A DNA stretch of 5,505 nucleotides from Bacillota bacterium (GCA_023451415.1 JAEXZK010000193.1:1-5505); one strand, 5' to 3'; counted from the stretch's first letter, positions 1 through 5,238 are shown. Numbers and translations: made by a program. Notes: generated by a model not told the origin, from the sequence alone.

Positions 1-48
1 GTGCTTACTGCGTTTGAAAAAGGTCTGCTTGCATGGTGCCGGCTTTCC

Positions 49-225
49 TTACTCCGCCAGCTTTTCGGTGGCGTAGTGCTCAGCCAGTTGCCGCTGTACA
101 TCCAAAGGGAGATCCACGCTGGCAAACAGCTGAGAGGTCAGCCCGCCGGTGATTACCGGCACCGGCACGTCCCGTATTCCGGGCACGATGACCGGCTGCT
201 CCTCGTGGGGCTTTTCTTTTTTCAT
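49..225 (-). CDS. Small hypothetical protein, 58 aa
   Basis: This is an unrecognised small protein of 58 residues, beginning MKKEKPHEEQPVIVPG and ending in TAA. The ATG at 225 is preceded by GGGGTGAAGAAGA, a usable ribosome site at normal spacing. The N-terminus is charged. A middle stretch rich in V, P and I (VPGIRDVPVPVITGG) is followed by a more helical tail (DVQRQLAEHYATEKL). There is no signal peptide, membrane segment or cysteine motif. It lies 83 bases downstream of the leftward XRE gene on the same strand, with no terminator seen between them, so the two may be co-transcribed. Function is unknown; the setting suggests a mobile-element accessory gene. The ribosome site and clean start make it more credible than the overlapping frames. 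Confidence 0.55.
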   Translation of the reverse strand: MKKEKPHEEQPVIVPGIRDVPVPVITGGLTSQLFASVDLPLDVQRQLAEHYATEKLAE

Positions 226-308
226 TCTTCTTCACCCCGCTAGTTAGTCTGCGCCGGGGCGGAAAAAATACAAGCGGAAATTTCATACAGATATTCTGGG
301 CCGCAAAG

Positions 309-521
309 CTATCTGATTTCTTTATCCTTGGTTAATCCCGCTATATAATCGAGGCTTACTTTATAATGTTTTGCAAGCAGTATGGCGATATTAAAAGGGA
401 TCTCCCTTTCGCCTGTCTCATACCTTGCGTATGTGGTTTTGTGCATATGGAGGATCTCCACCAGCTGCCTCTGGCTCAAATTTTCATCTTCCCTCAACTC
501 CCTTATCCGTTGGTACGGCAT
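309..521 (-). CDS. XRE-family helix-turn-helix transcriptional regulator, 70 aa
   Basis: This is a small cytoplasmic DNA-binding protein made of little more than one HTH_3 (Cro/CI-type) domain. Residues 4-64 cover the five-helix fold: RIRELRED at the start, LSQRQL at 15-20 for helix 2, the recognition-helix region at 25-34, the family hallmark YARYETGERE at 31-40, and VSLDYIAGLT at 55-64. The frame is open further upstream, with ATGs at 540 and 599. The ATG at 521 was chosen because AGGAGGGAGCAT sits directly before it and because the fold starts there. Two copies of a 15-bp dyad lie 40-90 bases upstream and are plausible binding sites. It shares about a third of its residues with the rightward XRE protein at 1032-1250. 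It is probably an autoregulatory repressor from a mobile element, but its targets are inferred only. Confidence 0.88.
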   Translation of the reverse strand: MPYQRIRELREDENLSQRQLVEILHMHKTTYARYETGEREIPFNIAILLAKHYKVSLDYIAGLTKDKEIR

Positions 522-551
522 ATGCTCCCTCCTGTCCATGCAATTTTCCTG

Positions 552-581
552 TTGACAGGATACACCATTCGGTGTTATATT
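552..581 (+). promoter_or_regulatory. Consensus-like sigma-70/SigA promoter, rightward
   Basis: TTGACA at 552-557 is a perfect -35 box. After an 18-base spacer comes TATATT at 576-581 as the -10 box. The promoter points right, away from the leftward XRE gene. No supported rightward protein gene follows until 1032, so its transcript would cover 588-1030, which holds a long inverted repeat and the antisense of a broken ORF. A dyad sits inside the spacer, as expected for a repressed promoter. Confidence 0.55.
562..576. promoter_or_regulatory. Putative operator 1 (15-bp dyad)
   Basis: ACACCATTCGGTGTT contains the perfect inverted repeat ACACC-ATTC-GGTGT. It occupies the spacer between the -35 and -10 boxes of the rightward promoter, where a bound repressor would block RNA polymerase. 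It matches operator 2 at 13 of 15 positions. The XRE protein encoded at 309-521 is the likeliest ligand, by proximity. Confidence 0.5.
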
Positions 582-592
582 CTTGCTTCCGA

Positions 593-607
593 ACATCATT
601 TGGTGTT
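593..607. promoter_or_regulatory. Putative operator 2 (15-bp dyad)
   Basis: ACATCATTTGGTGTT matches operator 1 at 13 of 15 positions and lies exactly 31 bases from it, about three helical turns, so both sites would face the same side of the DNA. With flanking bases, GAACATCATTTGGTGTTC (591-608) is a near-perfect palindrome broken only by one T/G pair and the centre. It falls just past the expected start of the rightward transcript. Confidence 0.48.
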
Positions 608-620
608 CAACAAGTGCTGC

Positions 621-747
621 CCGGAGCGCACAGCCGATCCCGGACGGACGCTGTTTGTCCGCCTGTTGCGGTTTTGTTGCAGCAGAATTGCTTTGGGCTC
701 ATCTCTGCGGGAACAGGGATGCCCCTGGATTTGGCTGTGCGCCCCGG
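621..747. repeat. Long imperfect inverted repeat enclosing about 80-100 bases; possible structured RNA
   Basis: CCGGAGCGCACAGCC (621-635) is complementary to GGCTGTGCGCCCCGG (733-747) at 14 of 15 positions. Pairing continues inward, with small interruptions, to about 643/724. Inside are short local hairpins: 645-649 with 657-661 (CGGAC/GTCCG), 682-686 with 704-708 (GCAGA/TCTGC), and 714-718 with 723-727 (CAGGG/CCCTG), the last competing with the inner long-range pairs. A further hairpin, 754-758 with 765-769 (CTGCG/CGCAG), follows. The block starts about 33 bases after the expected start of the rightward transcript. It could be a small noncoding RNA or a miniature mobile repeat. No U-run marks a 3' end. 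ORFs that cross it are arginine-rich and look spurious. Confidence 0.45.
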
Positions 748-787
748 ACCTGCCTGCGCACCGTCGCAGCGGGGGGAAATACAAGCG

Positions 788-940
788 TCAATCCTTGGCG
801 GAAAAGAAGCCGGCAGTTTCTTCCTCTTCGTTATCCTGGCCCAGCAGTATTTCCTCTGCTTCGCATTGGGCAGCCTATAACTTCTCAATGGTATCCGTAA
901 CATCGTTAAACAGCCTGCAATAGGCCTTTTTATAATCCAC
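788..940 (-). pseudogene. Small conserved-type ORF broken by an in-frame TAG, 50 codons
   Basis: From a GTG at 940, preceded by GAGGTGAAGGGCT as ribosome site, the frame reads MDYKKAYCRLFNDVT and on to IEKL. It meets TAG at codon 22 (875-877), then continues without interruption as AAQCEAEEILLGQD, an acidic run and FFSAKD to TGA at 788. The DYKKAY-LFN-VTD-(I/L)-L start followed by an AEE-containing acidic tail matches my recollection of a short uncharacterised protein common in clostridial genomes and mobile elements. A single base change from AAG or CAG would give TAG. No restart codon follows the stop, so only a 21-residue peptide would be made. Function unknown. The evidence for a real former gene is the ribosome site plus the coherent composition on both sides of the stop. 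Confidence 0.5.
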
Positions 941-960
941 AGCCCTTCACCTCAAACCAT

Positions 961-983
961 TTTTAGATAAATTCCGTCTAAAA
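961..983. promoter_or_regulatory. Inverted repeat TTTTAGA-N9-TCTAAAA between divergent genes
   Basis: A perfect 7-base inverted repeat (961-967 and 977-983) lies between the leftward broken ORF (start 940) and the rightward XRE gene (start 1032). Related TCTA elements recur downstream: AATCTAT occurs twice as a direct repeat, at 995-1001 and 1009-1015. This is the usual place for an XRE autoregulatory operator. Confidence 0.35.
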
Positions 984-998
984 GCCAATACTGGAATC

Positions 999-1004
999 TA
1001 TATT
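999..1004 (+). promoter_or_regulatory. Possible -10 box for the rightward XRE gene
   Basis: TATATT lies 27 bases upstream of the GTG start at 1032. No good -35 box is present at 16-18 bases (GTCTAA or TCTAAA only), so this is a weak assignment. The promoter may depend on an activator, or lie elsewhere. Confidence 0.25.
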
Positions 1005-1031
1005 TTGTAATCTATTGTTGGGTGATTTGTT

Positions 1032-1250
1032 GTGAGGCTAAAAAATCGGATCAAAGACCTGCGGGAAGACGCCGATAAATCCCAGCAGGAAATTGCGGCG
1101 GCCATCGGCATTACACAGCGCAAATACAGTTATATCGAAACCGGCGCCCAACAGTTGACCGATGAAATCCTGGTTAAGCTGGCCGAATACTACGGGACCA
1201 GTGTTGACTATATCCTGTGTCTTACCGACAACCCAAAGCCATATCCATAA
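1032..1250 (+). CDS. XRE-family helix-turn-helix transcriptional regulator, 72 aa
   Basis: This is a single-domain Cro/CI-type DNA-binding protein. Visible elements are RIKDLREDADKSQQEIA (6-22), the recognition region IGITQRKYSYIETG (25-38) with the family ETG signature, and TSVDYILCLTDNP (56-68), the typical end of small clostridial XRE proteins. GTG at 1032 is the only start possible: the next in-frame codon upstream that matters is TGA at 1023. GGGTG at 1020-1024 serves as ribosome site with a 7-base gap. About a third of its residues match the leftward XRE protein at 309-521, so they are distant paralogues. It is probably an autoregulatory repressor of the accessory region, perhaps acting on the TCTA repeats upstream. 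The stop codon merges into a strong terminator. Confidence 0.85.
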   Translation: MRLKNRIKDLREDADKSQQEIAAAIGITQRKYSYIETGAQQLTDEILVKLAEYYGTSVDYILCLTDNPKPYP

Positions 1251-1296
1251 AACAACCGCCTTACCGGGCTGCGGCAAGACGGTTGTTTTTATTTTT
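1249..1296 (+). terminator. Rho-independent terminator after the rightward XRE gene
   Basis: AACAACCG (1251-1258) pairs with CGGTTGTT (1280-1287). There is further pairing of CTTACC with GGCAAG except for one mismatch. T-rich sequence follows (TTT-A-TTTTT to 1296). The 5' arm starts at the XRE stop codon. It also lies just past the end of the convergent citC, so it may stop transcription from both sides. Confidence 0.85.
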
Positions 1297-1297
1297 C

Positions 1298-2347
1298 TCA
1301 GTAATGCACCACGTCCCCGGCCTCCCGGATACGCCGGACGGTTTCGGCCCCCTCCTGGGAGGTAAAAAAGCGGTATGTGGTCTCAGGGACCAGGCCCCGC
1401 ATCTCCTCCATCCGCCCCTCCTGGATCAGCCTGCGCACCGCCGAGGCGCTGATGGCGGCTCCCGCCTGCTCCCGCCGGGGGATGACCACACAGCGGATGC
1501 CGGCTTTGCCCAGCTCCTCCGCCATAACGGTGTTATAGATCCCCGTCACCTGGCTGAAGGGCTCCTCCCCCACATACCGGGCCGTGATCCCCAGGGCGGC
1601 GGCGATCCGCTGGAACACCTGGATATCCAGACGCGCCTGGGCCTGGATGACGTCCTCGCTGTCCCGCAGGAAGTAGGAGGGGAAGGTGGCGCTGGAGATC
1701 ATATAGGGGCCGGTGGTGTGCAGGGTGACATTGGGCAGGTCGGCCACCCCCTCCTCCACCAGGCGGTACCGGGCGGCAAAGGGCACCAGGGACGCCTCCT
1801 CCGACACCACAAAAAGATGGACCCGGTCATTTTCCGCTGCGGCCCGTTCCACCAGATACCGGTGCCCCAGGGTAAAGGGGTTGGCGTTCATGATCACTGC
1901 GGCTCTGGTCTCTCCGGGGCCGCCCTCCCCCAGCTCCGCCAGATAATGGACAAAGCCGTCCCGGCGGTTCTCCATAAACACCACCTGGCCCGGCACCCGG
2001 CAGATCTCATAAAACCCCAGGTCGCCAAAAAACTTGGCCGTGCTGCACTTGGTGTAAAGGAACAGGTCAAAAATCCCCCTCTGGGCCTGGTAGCTGACAA
2101 GACGCGTCACCACCCGGTTCATCAGGCCCTCCCCCTGGTGGCGGGAATCCACCGCCATGCACCTCAGGGTGTTCTTAAAGACCGACCCGGTGGCGATGAG
2201 CTCCCCTTCCCCGTCGTAAAGGCCCAGGGTATACTCCAGGTTTCCATCCTTCCGGATACCCTCCCGCTCCAGGAGCGCATCCAGCTGGGCCGACGCCCGC
2301 CTGTTTCCCGGGTAAATTTCATATTCCGCGTATTCCTGATCAAACAT
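1298..2347 (-). CDS. citC: [Citrate (pro-3S)-lyase] ligase (citrate lyase synthetase), 349 aa
   Basis: CitC uses ATP and acetate to acetylate the thiol of the phosphoribosyl-dephospho-CoA group on the citrate lyase acyl carrier protein, switching the lyase on in the cytoplasm. An N-terminal GNAT-type acetyltransferase-like domain (about 1-130) carries LRCMAVDSRHQGEGLM, the acyl-CoA loop. A C-terminal nucleotidylyltransferase domain (about 148-349) has the HIGH-type motif NANPFTLGH (154-162), VGEEPFSQVTGIYN (259-272) and the late ISASAVR motif (299-305). The length is normal for CitC. ATG at 2347 was preferred because GGAGAGG ends 9 bases before it; an in-frame ATG at 2356 directly abuts that site and would add three residues. 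The gene is divergent from the citX-citG fusion, the other half of the same maturation pathway. No lyase subunit gene is adjacent. Confidence 0.93.
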   Translation of the reverse strand: MFDQEYAEYEIYPGNRRASAQLDALLEREGIRKDGNLEYTLGLYDGEGELIATGSVFKNTLRCMAVDSRHQGEGLMNRVVTRLVSYQAQRGIFDLFLYTKCSTAKFFGDLGFYEICRVPGQVVFMENRRDGFVHYLAELGEGGPGETRAAVIMNANPFTLGHRYLVERAAAENDRVHLFVVSEEASLVPFAARYRLVEEGVADLPNVTLHTTGPYMISSATFPSYFLRDSEDVIQAQARLDIQVFQRIAAALGITARYVGEEPFSQVTGIYNTVMAEELGKAGIRCVVIPRREQAGAAISASAVRRLIQEGRMEEMRGLVPETTYRFFTSQEGAETVRRIREAGDVVHY

Positions 2348-2514
2348 GGCAACCATCCTCTCCGCTCTGCTTACTATCTGGTTCTAGGATACACTATTTG
2401 GGGCTGCTTCGCCATAAAAAACTTAGCCGCCCGGCTGTAAAAACATATCGCCCCCCATTTATTTCCGCCCGCATATAGGGCACGGTCCGGGCGCGCCGTT
2501 ATAACCATGGGAAT

Positions 2515-2540
2515 AAACAGCGGCCCAGCAGCTGTTTTTT
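2515..2540 (+). terminator. Terminator-like hairpin upstream of the citXG promoter
   Basis: AAACAGC (2515-2521) pairs with GCTGTTT (2531-2537) around a 9-base loop, and the T-run continues to 2540. It resembles a rho-independent terminator reading right, yet no rightward gene precedes it. It may insulate the operon from upstream transcription, or act as an attenuator of a longer transcript. Confidence 0.4.
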
Positions 2541-2571
2541 GTTCCCAGGTAGTGCCCCTTTCCGGCTTTTA

Positions 2572-2580
2572 TGCTACAAT
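2572..2580 (+). promoter_or_regulatory. Extended -10 promoter for the citXG-yaaA operon
   Basis: TGCTACAAT combines the TGn extension with a good -10 box (TACAAT, 2575-2580). No -35 match is found at 17-18 bases, which extended -10 promoters tolerate. Transcription would start near 2587, giving a leader of about 27 bases with the ribosome site AAGGAG at 2598-2603. The box lies inside the inverted repeat TGCTAC-AATA-GTAGCA (2572-2587). Confidence 0.5.
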
Positions 2581-2613
2581 AGTAGCAAAATAAAAGTAAG
2601 GAGCACCGCCCTT

Positions 2614-4431
2614 ATGATCAACGATCCATACGGCCCTGTCTCGCTGGAGGAGATGCTGGCCGCCCGGGACCACCGGGCAGCGCGGCAGCGGGAGATGCTT
2701 TCCGCCAACGGCCTGCCCCTGATCAGCTTCACCCTGAACCTGGCCGGCCCATACAAGCGTTCCCTTCCCGCGGACCGCGCTTTTGACGAAGGGGTCCGGC
2801 TCATCCTGGGCCAGCTGTCCCGCAACGGCCTCGCCCCCTCCGCCCGGGAGGAGGACCGGGCCAAAACCGGCTGCGAGCTCCGCCTGTCCGTGGCTGGGGA
2901 CGCCAGCCGCGTCAAGGAGCTGATGGCCCAAATTGAAGAGGCCTCCCCCCTGGGGCGGCTCTTTGACATTGACGTCCTGGACGCCCAGGGCCAAAAGGTC
3001 TCCCGGACCCATCTGGGGGGCCTGGGCCGCCGCTGCCTGCTCTGCGGCGGAGACGCCTTTGCCTGCGCCCGGAGCCGCGCCCACAGCGTGGAGGAACTCC
3101 GCCGCAGGGCCGAGGAAATCATCTCCGGATACTTTGACGGCAGGCTCTGCGACCACATCGCCGCCCTGGCCAGCCGCAGCCTACTCTATGAGGTGGCCGT
3201 CACCCCCAAGCCGGGGCTGGTGGACAGGGCCAACGCCGGCGCCCACAAGGACATGGATATCTTCACCTTCATCGACAGCGCCTCATCCCTCCTGCCCTAC
3301 TTCCGGCAGTGCGCCGCCCTGGGGGCCGCCCTCCAGGACGAGGACCCCGCCGCCCTTTTTGCACGGCTGCGCTATCCCGGCCGCCTGGCCGAGGAGGCCA
3401 TGCTGGAAGCAACGGGGGGTGTCAACACCCACAAGGGAGCTGTCTTTTCCCTGGGGCTCATCTGCGCCGCTTTGGGGCGTCTGGGCGCCTTGGGCACGCC
3501 GTGGACGCCCGGGGCCGTCGGCGGCGCCGTTTCCCGGATGACCGCTTCCACCGTCCTCCGGGACTTTGACGGCGTCACCTCCGACACCGCCTCCACCTTT
3601 GGGGAGCGCCTCTACTGCGCCACCGGCATCACCGGCATCCGGGGCGAGGTGGCCGGCGGCTTCCCCTCGGTGCGGGAGCACGGGCTGCCCGTCCTTCAGG
3701 AGATGATGGCCCGGGGCCGCAGCGCCAACGACGCCGGGGCCGCAGCGCTGGCCCATCTCATGGCCCATGTGGCCGACACCAATGTGATCTCCCGCTCCAG
3801 CCTCAAGCGGCAGCAGGAGCTCCAGGTCGCCCTGGCCACCCGCCTGGAAGCGGGGGAGCTTTCCCTAGAGGAACTGGCGGAGCTGGACCGGCAGTATATC
3901 GGGGAGAACGTCAGCCCCGGAGGCTGCGCCGACCTGCTGGCCGCCTCCTTCCTCTTCTGCTTCGCCGGGCAGTCCGCCTATGACCCGGGCCCGCTGCTGT
4001 CACGCCTTTTCCCCGAGGGAGGGCTCCCCGCCGTCAACCGGGCTCTGGGCCGGCCCTATACCCTGGAAGGCGTCATCGTCCACGGCCGGGCCCTGGGCCG
4101 CACCGTGGGGATGCCCACCGCCAACCTCCAGCCCGCCCCGGGGAGCGTCCTCCCCCCTCACGGGGTCTACGCCACCCTGTCCCGGTTCCGGGGCCAGGCC
4201 TGGAAGGGCCTCACCAATGTGGGGCCCCGGCCATCGGTGGGCGGCGACCAGGTGACCATCGAGACCTATCTCCCCGGCTTTGACGGGGACCTGTACGGCC
4301 AGCCGGTCCTCCTGGAGTTCCACGGCTTTGTCCGCGGTATCCGCCGGATGGGCGGTCTGGAGGAGGTGCACCGCCAGGTGGAGCGCGATCTGGAGGCCGT
4401 CGGGGCCATGCTGGAGGCCCGGGGCCTATGA
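2614..4431 (+). CDS. CitX-CitG-riboflavin kinase three-domain fusion, 605 aa
   Basis: The N-terminal part (about 1-180) is CitX, which transfers the phosphoribosyl-dephospho-CoA group to the citrate lyase carrier protein. It shows RDHRAARQ, PLISFTLN, PLGRLFDIDVLD and RRCLLC-ACARSRAH, all closely like E. coli CitX. The middle (about 185-455) is CitG, which makes triphosphoribosyl-dephospho-CoA from ATP and dephospho-CoA: TPKPGLVD (197-204), AGAHKD (208-213), GGVNTHKG (268-275), ADTN (387-390) and NVSPGGCADLL (432-442). The C-terminal part (about 478-605) is a complete flavokinase domain like that of RibF (riboflavin + ATP to FMN): ALGRPYTLEG, GMPTANL (499-505), GVYA (517-520), TNVGPRPS (534-541), the catalytic glutamate position E550 and GDLYG (558-562). 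The adenylyltransferase domain of RibF is absent. ATG 2614 has AAGGAG 10 bases upstream; the frame also opens earlier (from 2539), but that covers the promoter. CitX-CitG fusions are known; the kinase addition is unusual. The joint is in frame with no internal start. Confidence 0.92.
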   Translation: MINDPYGPVSLEEMLAARDHRAARQREMLSANGLPLISFTLNLAGPYKRSLPADRAFDEGVRLILGQLSRNGLAPSAREEDRAKTGCELRLSVAGDASRVKELMAQIEEASPLGRLFDIDVLDAQGQKVSRTHLGGLGRRCLLCGGDAFACARSRAHSVEELRRRAEEIISGYFDGRLCDHIAALASRSLLYEVAVTPKPGLVDRANAGAHKDMDIFTFIDSASSLLPYFRQCAALGAALQDEDPAALFARLRYPGRLAEEAMLEATGGVNTHKGAVFSLGLICAALGRLGALGTPWTPGAVGGAVSRMTASTVLRDFDGVTSDTASTFGERLYCATGITGIRGEVAGGFPSVREHGLPVLQEMMARGRSANDAGAAALAHLMAHVADTNVISRSSLKRQQELQVALATRLEAGELSLEELAELDRQYIGENVSPGGCADLLAASFLFCFAGQSAYDPGPLLSRLFPEGGLPAVNRALGRPYTLEGVIVHGRALGRTVGMPTANLQPAPGSVLPPHGVYATLSRFRGQAWKGLTNVGPRPSVGGDQVTIETYLPGFDGDLYGQPVLLEFHGFVRGIRRMGGLEEVHRQVERDLEAVGAMLEARGL

Positions 4432-5177
4432 TCGCCATCCTCTCCCCCGCCAAACAGATGCGCTCCGACCCCGATTCCCTGGAGGCCCGGGGCAGGCCCC
4501 GCTTTCTGGAGGAGTCCCGTATCCTGCTGGGCCGTCTCCGGGAGCTTCCTCTTCCCCAGCTTCGGGAACTCCTGGCCTGCAGCGAAAAACTGGCCCGGCA
4601 GGCCTTTGACCGTTTCCGGGAGATGGACCTGGACCGGGGGCCCGTCACCCCCGCCCTTCTGGCCTATGTGGGCATCCAGTACCAGTACATGATGCCCGGG
4701 GCCTTCACCGACGGGGAGCTGGACTATGTCCAGGACCATCTGCGCATCCTCTCCGGCTTTTACGGGGTCCTCCGACCCTTGGACGGGGTGCTGCCCTACC
4801 GTTTGGAAATGCAGGCCAGGCTGCCCGAAGGGCCCCACAGGAGCCTTTATGCCTTCTGGGGGGACGCCCTGGCCCAGGCCCTGGAGCAGGAGGCGGGCGG
4901 CGTGCTCCTCAACCTTGCCTCGGAGGAATACGCCCGGGCCGTCCGGCCGCATCTGGGGGCCGGGACCCGGTGGATCACCCCGGTCTTTGGCCAGCTGGAG
5001 GGAGGCAGGGTCCGGGAAAAGGGGGTCTACGTCAAGATGGCCCGGGGAGAAATGGCCCGTTTCCTTGCCGAGGGCCGTATCCAGGGCCCCCGGGAGCGTC
5101 CGGCCTTTTCCCGGCTGGGGTTCCGCTTTGCGCCGGAGCTTTCCACCCCCGATTCCCCTGTGTTTCTGAAAGAATAG
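4428..5177 (+). CDS. yaaA: Peroxide stress protein YaaA (DUF328/UPF0246), 249 aa
   Basis: This is a YaaA-family cytoplasmic protein; in E. coli the family limits free intracellular iron, and so DNA and protein damage, during hydrogen peroxide stress, and it binds DNA. Diagnostic blocks are present in order: ILSPAKQM (4-11), YVGIQYQYM (80-88), LSGFYGVLRPLDGVLPYRLEM (108-128), LYAFWGD (140-146), LNLASEEY (161-168) and YVKMARGEMARF (201-212). The length is normal for the family. Its ATG overlaps the TGA of the citXG fusion gene (ATGA), with GGAGG (4413-4417) as ribosome site inside that gene, so the two are translationally coupled. A strong terminator follows. The link between an iron/oxidant protein and an FMN-forming domain in one operon is suggestive but unproven. 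Confidence 0.95.
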   Translation: MIAILSPAKQMRSDPDSLEARGRPRFLEESRILLGRLRELPLPQLRELLACSEKLARQAFDRFREMDLDRGPVTPALLAYVGIQYQYMMPGAFTDGELDYVQDHLRILSGFYGVLRPLDGVLPYRLEMQARLPEGPHRSLYAFWGDALAQALEQEAGGVLLNLASEEYARAVRPHLGAGTRWITPVFGQLEGGRVREKGVYVKMARGEMARFLAEGRIQGPRERPAFSRLGFRFAPELSTPDSPVFLKE

Positions 5178-5204
5178 CCGTTTTTACGCCGAGCCCTCCC
5201 CCCC

Positions 5205-5238
5205 GCCCCTCCCATACACTGTATCGGAGGGGCTTTTT
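5205..5238 (+). terminator. Rho-independent terminator of the citXG-yaaA operon
   Basis: GCCCCTCC (5205-5212) pairs with GGAGGGGC (5226-5233). The inner segment ATAC-ACT-GTAT can extend the stem past a C/C mismatch. TTTTT (5234-5238) follows directly. It begins 27 bases after the yaaA stop codon. Confidence 0.92.

Larger units (their letters stand above)
2348..2613. other. Divergent intergenic region between citC and the citXG fusion
   Basis: This stretch of 266 bases must hold the promoters for both directions. The rightward one is identifiable (extended -10 at 2572-2580). A convincing leftward citC promoter was not found. It also contains a hairpin with a T-run (2515-2540), a 5-bp GC-rich hairpin at 2425-2436 (AGCCG/CGGCT) and a sequence resembling the XRE operators (2387-2401). 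No supported gene lies here; a 28-codon frame from ATG 2507 has no ribosome site. Confidence 0.6.

Noticed and set aside
5..34. Leftward nine-codon ORF MQADLFQTQ after the 58-residue gene
   Set aside because: It is too short, with a weak ribosome site and no sign of a conserved leader.
596..784. Leftward 62-codon frame from TTG at 784, just after the broken ORF
   Set aside because: Its arginine-rich composition is typical of an off-frame translation of GC-rich DNA, it crosses the long inverted repeat, and it ends inside operator 2. A weak AAGG ribosome-site match is not enough.
266..787. Two copies of AAATACAAGCG (266-276 and 777-787), each after a G-rich stretch, as possible attachment or repeat ends
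   Set aside because: The shared core is only 11 bases, no integrase or target duplication is visible, and the flanks differ. It is not enough to call an att site or element boundary.
366..923. Rightward frames of 185, 151 and 105 codons across the XRE region
   Set aside because: They lie antisense to the supported XRE gene or across the structured segment, have no ribosome site and show no recognisable domain.
913..931. GCCT-GCAAT-AGGC hairpin followed by CTTTTT
   Set aside because: The stem is only 4 bp and the T-run is explained by the AAA-AAG codons of the broken leftward ORF.
1217..2440. Rightward 407-codon frame antisense to citC
   Set aside because: It is the mirror of a well-supported GC-rich gene, lacks a ribosome site, and has a histidine, glycine and proline-rich composition of the kind shadows show.
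2507..2593. 28-codon rightward frame upstream of the citXG fusion
   Set aside because: It has no ribosome site and runs through the hairpin and promoter.
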